DNA from: Trileptium ribeirensis
Taxonomy: Eukaryota; Nematoda; Enoplea; Enoplida; Thoracostomopsidae
Assembly (NCBI GenBank): GCA_030248225.1
Contig: JASANE010024760.1
Span: 1 to 64,000 of the forward strand
Direction: 5' to 3'
DNA length: 64,000 nt
The notes beneath the pieces were generated by a model. The model was not told the DNA's origin, searched no databases, and saw only the letters and a list, made by a program, of their open reading frames with translations. Position numbers and translations under genes: made by a program. Positions 61,381 through 64,000 of this stretch are shown here, one piece after another; the first letter of the stretch is position 1, and each line of letters begins with the position of its first letter.

Positions 61381-62110
61381 AGAGAGTGGTGTACGTAGTG
61401 AAGATTGTGTTTTGCAGTGGTGAAAGCTTTTAAATCTGTCTGTGTGTGATCGGCCATAACTCGGGAACGACTTAACCGATTTTCATGATCTTGTGCTCAT
61501 TCGAACCGGCATGGTCGGTTTACCGTGTTTTTTTGTTTTGGGGTCTGGTTCCGGGGGTCAGGGGTCAAATGTAGCCTTCACCTTCATTGAAGCACACACC
61601 CTTAGTACCCTTCACTGAAGCAAGGTTAATTTTATCTCAACTTACAAATTTTTTATCTGGTTGACTCTGTTTCATTGTAAAATGATAAATGCCGATGCCT
61701 CTTTATTTCGGTTAAGGCTCCGGTTCTGGCGTTATGGGGTTTGAAGTATGGCACCCTCATGGTTCATCGATCCAAAATTCGAAAATTTGTTCTGGTGTTC
61801 TTGGCGGCTGAAAAGTTTCAGTTGGGGTTTTCGGGCATGGAAAACTCATTATCGGTGTTGGGCATTTGCTGTACGACCGATGCTTCAAAGTATGGGCTAT
61901 GGGGTATGGCACCTTCGTGGCTCATCGATCCAAAATTTGAAAATTTTGTTTTGACGTCCTGGGCGCCCAAAAGTTATACTTGGAGCTTTTTGGGCATTTC
62001 AAACTCGTTGCCGCTGTTGTTTTTTGCGACACATGTTGTCCACGAGTACGAGGGTATGGCGCCCCCATGGTTCATCGGCCCAAAATTAGGGTGTCGCATT
62101 TCAACGTTGA
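61381..62110 (+). repeat. Modular satellite element, copy 2: head and ~1-2 units
   Basis: Head GTACGTAGTGAAGATTGTGT at 61,391, then GATCGGCCATAACTCGGGAA. One near-complete unit (CACTGAAGCAAGGTTAATTT near 61,612) and partial units with TATGGCACC and CCAAAATTTGAAAATTTTG follow. The similarity is lost after CAAAATTAGG (about 62,090) with no tail. The 129-codon frame 61,741-62,130 is repeat-derived. Confidence 0.8.
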
Positions 62111-62889
62111 AAAACCGGGAATTTGACTGAAATGCCGTTTGAACATTGATTAAATTGATGACAATGATGAAAACATTGAATTATAATTATTGTTGATTAA
62201 AATGATTACATTTTTAATGGCCTTTACTGCTACTAGGCTATGATGGATTGTTTACAATTTTGTAATTTCGCCTAAAAGTTGTTACGGAACGGTATTTCGT
62301 AAATTGCATTTTTGTGTAAAACTATTCTTGAACACTGCTCAGCAATTAAAATCTAGCTAAAATATACATGCGGTTGGGTGTAGAATTTTGTCCCATGGGT
62401 ACCCGCAAAACTTCTCTCTTTCGTCACCCACTGGTACTATCCAACCAGACATTTTAAACAAAAGGTTTGCTGCTTAAGAATATTGCGGATTTTTTTAGAT
62501 GCGCGTCTCATGAACTTCAATATCACCTAGTAGTAATTTTGGCAGCGAGAAAGAGTGCGGCAGTACGTAGAAAATATGTTTTTCGGCGTCCAGGTTCAGG
62601 GAATTTTGACCACTTTTGTTAGTGAAAATAACGAGTTAATCAATAAAATCAGGGGAAAATGAAAAACAGGGAAGAACGAATCTCCAAGAAAACCCGACTG
62701 TCATTTTCCGGAAAGATCTAAGGAAAAATATTTCATTGAAATCACGGGAATTAATCCTTGAGACCTGTAATGGGTTGTGGCTTCAAGTTTGGATACGGGT
62801 TTGAGCTATGACTACATAAATCGGAAATTTGCCCCGGGAATCGCGAAATGACGTTCGGAATTCCGTAGACACCCTGTGAAATTCCTAAT
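62111..62889. other. AT-rich stretch without recognised gene
   Basis: Nothing recognised. It separates two copies of the modular satellite element. Confidence 0.4.
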
Positions 62890-64000
62890 CAGAACGTAGT
62901 GATACGTAGTATATACATATAGTGTGTTGCAGGGGTGAAATCTTTTAAATTCCGTCTGTGTGTCTGTGTGATAACTCGGGAACGACTTAACCAATTTTCA
63001 TGACCTTGGGCTCATTCGAACCGGCATAGTCGATTTATTTTGTATATATATCTCCGAGCGTTTTTGATTTGGAGTCTGGTTCCTGGATCAGGGGTCAGAA
63101 TGTAGGTTTTTTGCCCCATTTTACCCCATTTTAGTACCCTTTACGGAAGCAAGGTTATTTTTATCTTAACTTTGGAATTTTTTCTGTGGTTGGTTTTATT
63201 TCATAGTAAAAATGATAAACGCCCATGCCTCTTTTTTGTTTTTCAATTAAGGCTTCGGTTCTGGATTTATGAGATTTGAAGTACGGGGGTATGGCGCCCC
63301 AGTTGTTCCGCGAACCAAAATTTGAAAATTTGTTCTGACGTCTTGGGCGGCTGATAAGTTTCACCTGGGGGCTTTCGGGCATAGGAAACTCATTCCCGGG
63401 CAGTTTTTGCTCTGTGACCTATGGCTCTATCGGTACGGAAGTATGACGCCCCATGGCTCGGTGTCAGAGGTCAGAATGAGGGTTTTTTACCACATTTTAG
63501 TACCGTTCACGGATGCAAGGATATTTTTATGTTAAATTTAGAATTTTTCTCTGGTTGGTTTTATTTCATAGTAAAACGACAAATGCGTATGCTTCTTTTT
63601 TGTTTTTCGATTAAGGCTCCGGTTCATGGGGTTTGAGGTATGGCACCCTCGTGGTTCCTAGACCCCAAATTCGAAAAGTTTTCTGACGTCCTGGACGGCT
63701 GAAAAGTTTTACTTGGAGATTTTCGGGCATGGGAAACTCATTGTCGGTGTTGATTTTGTTCTGCGACCCAATGGTTCCATGGGTAGGGGGTATGGCGCCC
63801 ACAATGGTTCATCGACGCAAAATTCCCAATTTTATTGTGACGTCCTGGGAGGCTGATAGCTTGCACTGGGGGTTTTCGGGCATGGGAGACTTATTGCCGA
63901 TGTTAGTTGTGTTCTAACTTGTGCGGTATTGTGTGATATCTACATATAGCATATCGACGTATGCTATCGAGAGCTGATTTGCTGTGCACACAAAATGCGT
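62890..64000 (+). repeat. Modular satellite element, copy 3: head, ~2 units, tail
   Basis: Head CAGAACGTAGTGATACGTAG at 62,890, two units (markers near 63,140 and 63,508), then the same tail as copy 1 (GTGTGATATCTACATATAGC, CATATCGACG) reaching the window end. Comparison with copy 1 shows that the number of internal units varies while head and tail are fixed. Confidence 0.85.

Noticed and set aside
61741..62130. 129-codon frame in satellite copy 2
   Set aside because: Repeat-derived; equivalent frames in other units are interrupted.

Overview
The window looks like AT-rich, repeat-dense genomic DNA from an animal, most likely an invertebrate; the sequence does not settle which. Reasons: no long uninterrupted genes and no bacterial operons; short exon-like open frames bounded by splice consensus; a secreted fibrinogen-related (FReD) gene; hAT-type DNA transposons with perfect 8-bp target duplications; a decayed LINE; and several satellites. 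CpG is not obviously depleted. Everything was read by eye, so identities are qualitative and most boundaries outside the transposon ends are approximate.

Layout. (1) 1-18,009 is one huge inverted repeat: left arm 1-8,529, right arm 9,521-18,009, around a unique 991-bp spacer. Each arm holds an ~80-bp minisatellite (~14 copies), a foldback-like element with ~37-bp subterminal repeats and several short open frames. The best gene of the window, a secreted FReD protein on the minus strand, straddles this palindrome: signal-peptide exon in the right arm, FReD exon in the spacer, and a weaker FReD-like exon in the left arm. (2) 18,010-24,100 is AT-rich and mostly featureless. (3) 24,105-25,022 carries a tandem duplication and a 62-bp minisatellite. 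(4) 25,100-33,260 is richer in GC, with a candidate exon at 27.6 kb, G/C hairpins and a hAT element at 30.57-31.39 kb. (5) 33.7-34.1 kb has a likely receptor-tail terminal exon on the minus strand. (6) 34,162-42,935 has the order A-B-A'-A-B': a 1.2-kb segment B is present in both orientations beside copies of a ~2-kb repeat A, as if two inversion isomers were joined. (7) 43-48 kb holds a 2.4-kb element with inverted ~26-bp subterminal motifs. (8) 49.66-51.12 kb is a dead LINE reverse transcriptase on the minus strand. (9) 52-64 kb has a 319-bp MITE, a tRNA-like SINE candidate, three copies of a modular satellite element (head, variable number of ~360-bp units, tail), and two more hAT elements with perfect 8-bp target duplications.

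Most of the DNA is mobile or repetitive. The features of most biological interest are the FReD gene that is complete only because of the palindrome, and the A-B-A'-A-B' locus. Both must first be cleared of misassembly: copies differ by scattered small indels, but neither palindrome closes to its centre base, which argues against a simple fold-back read.
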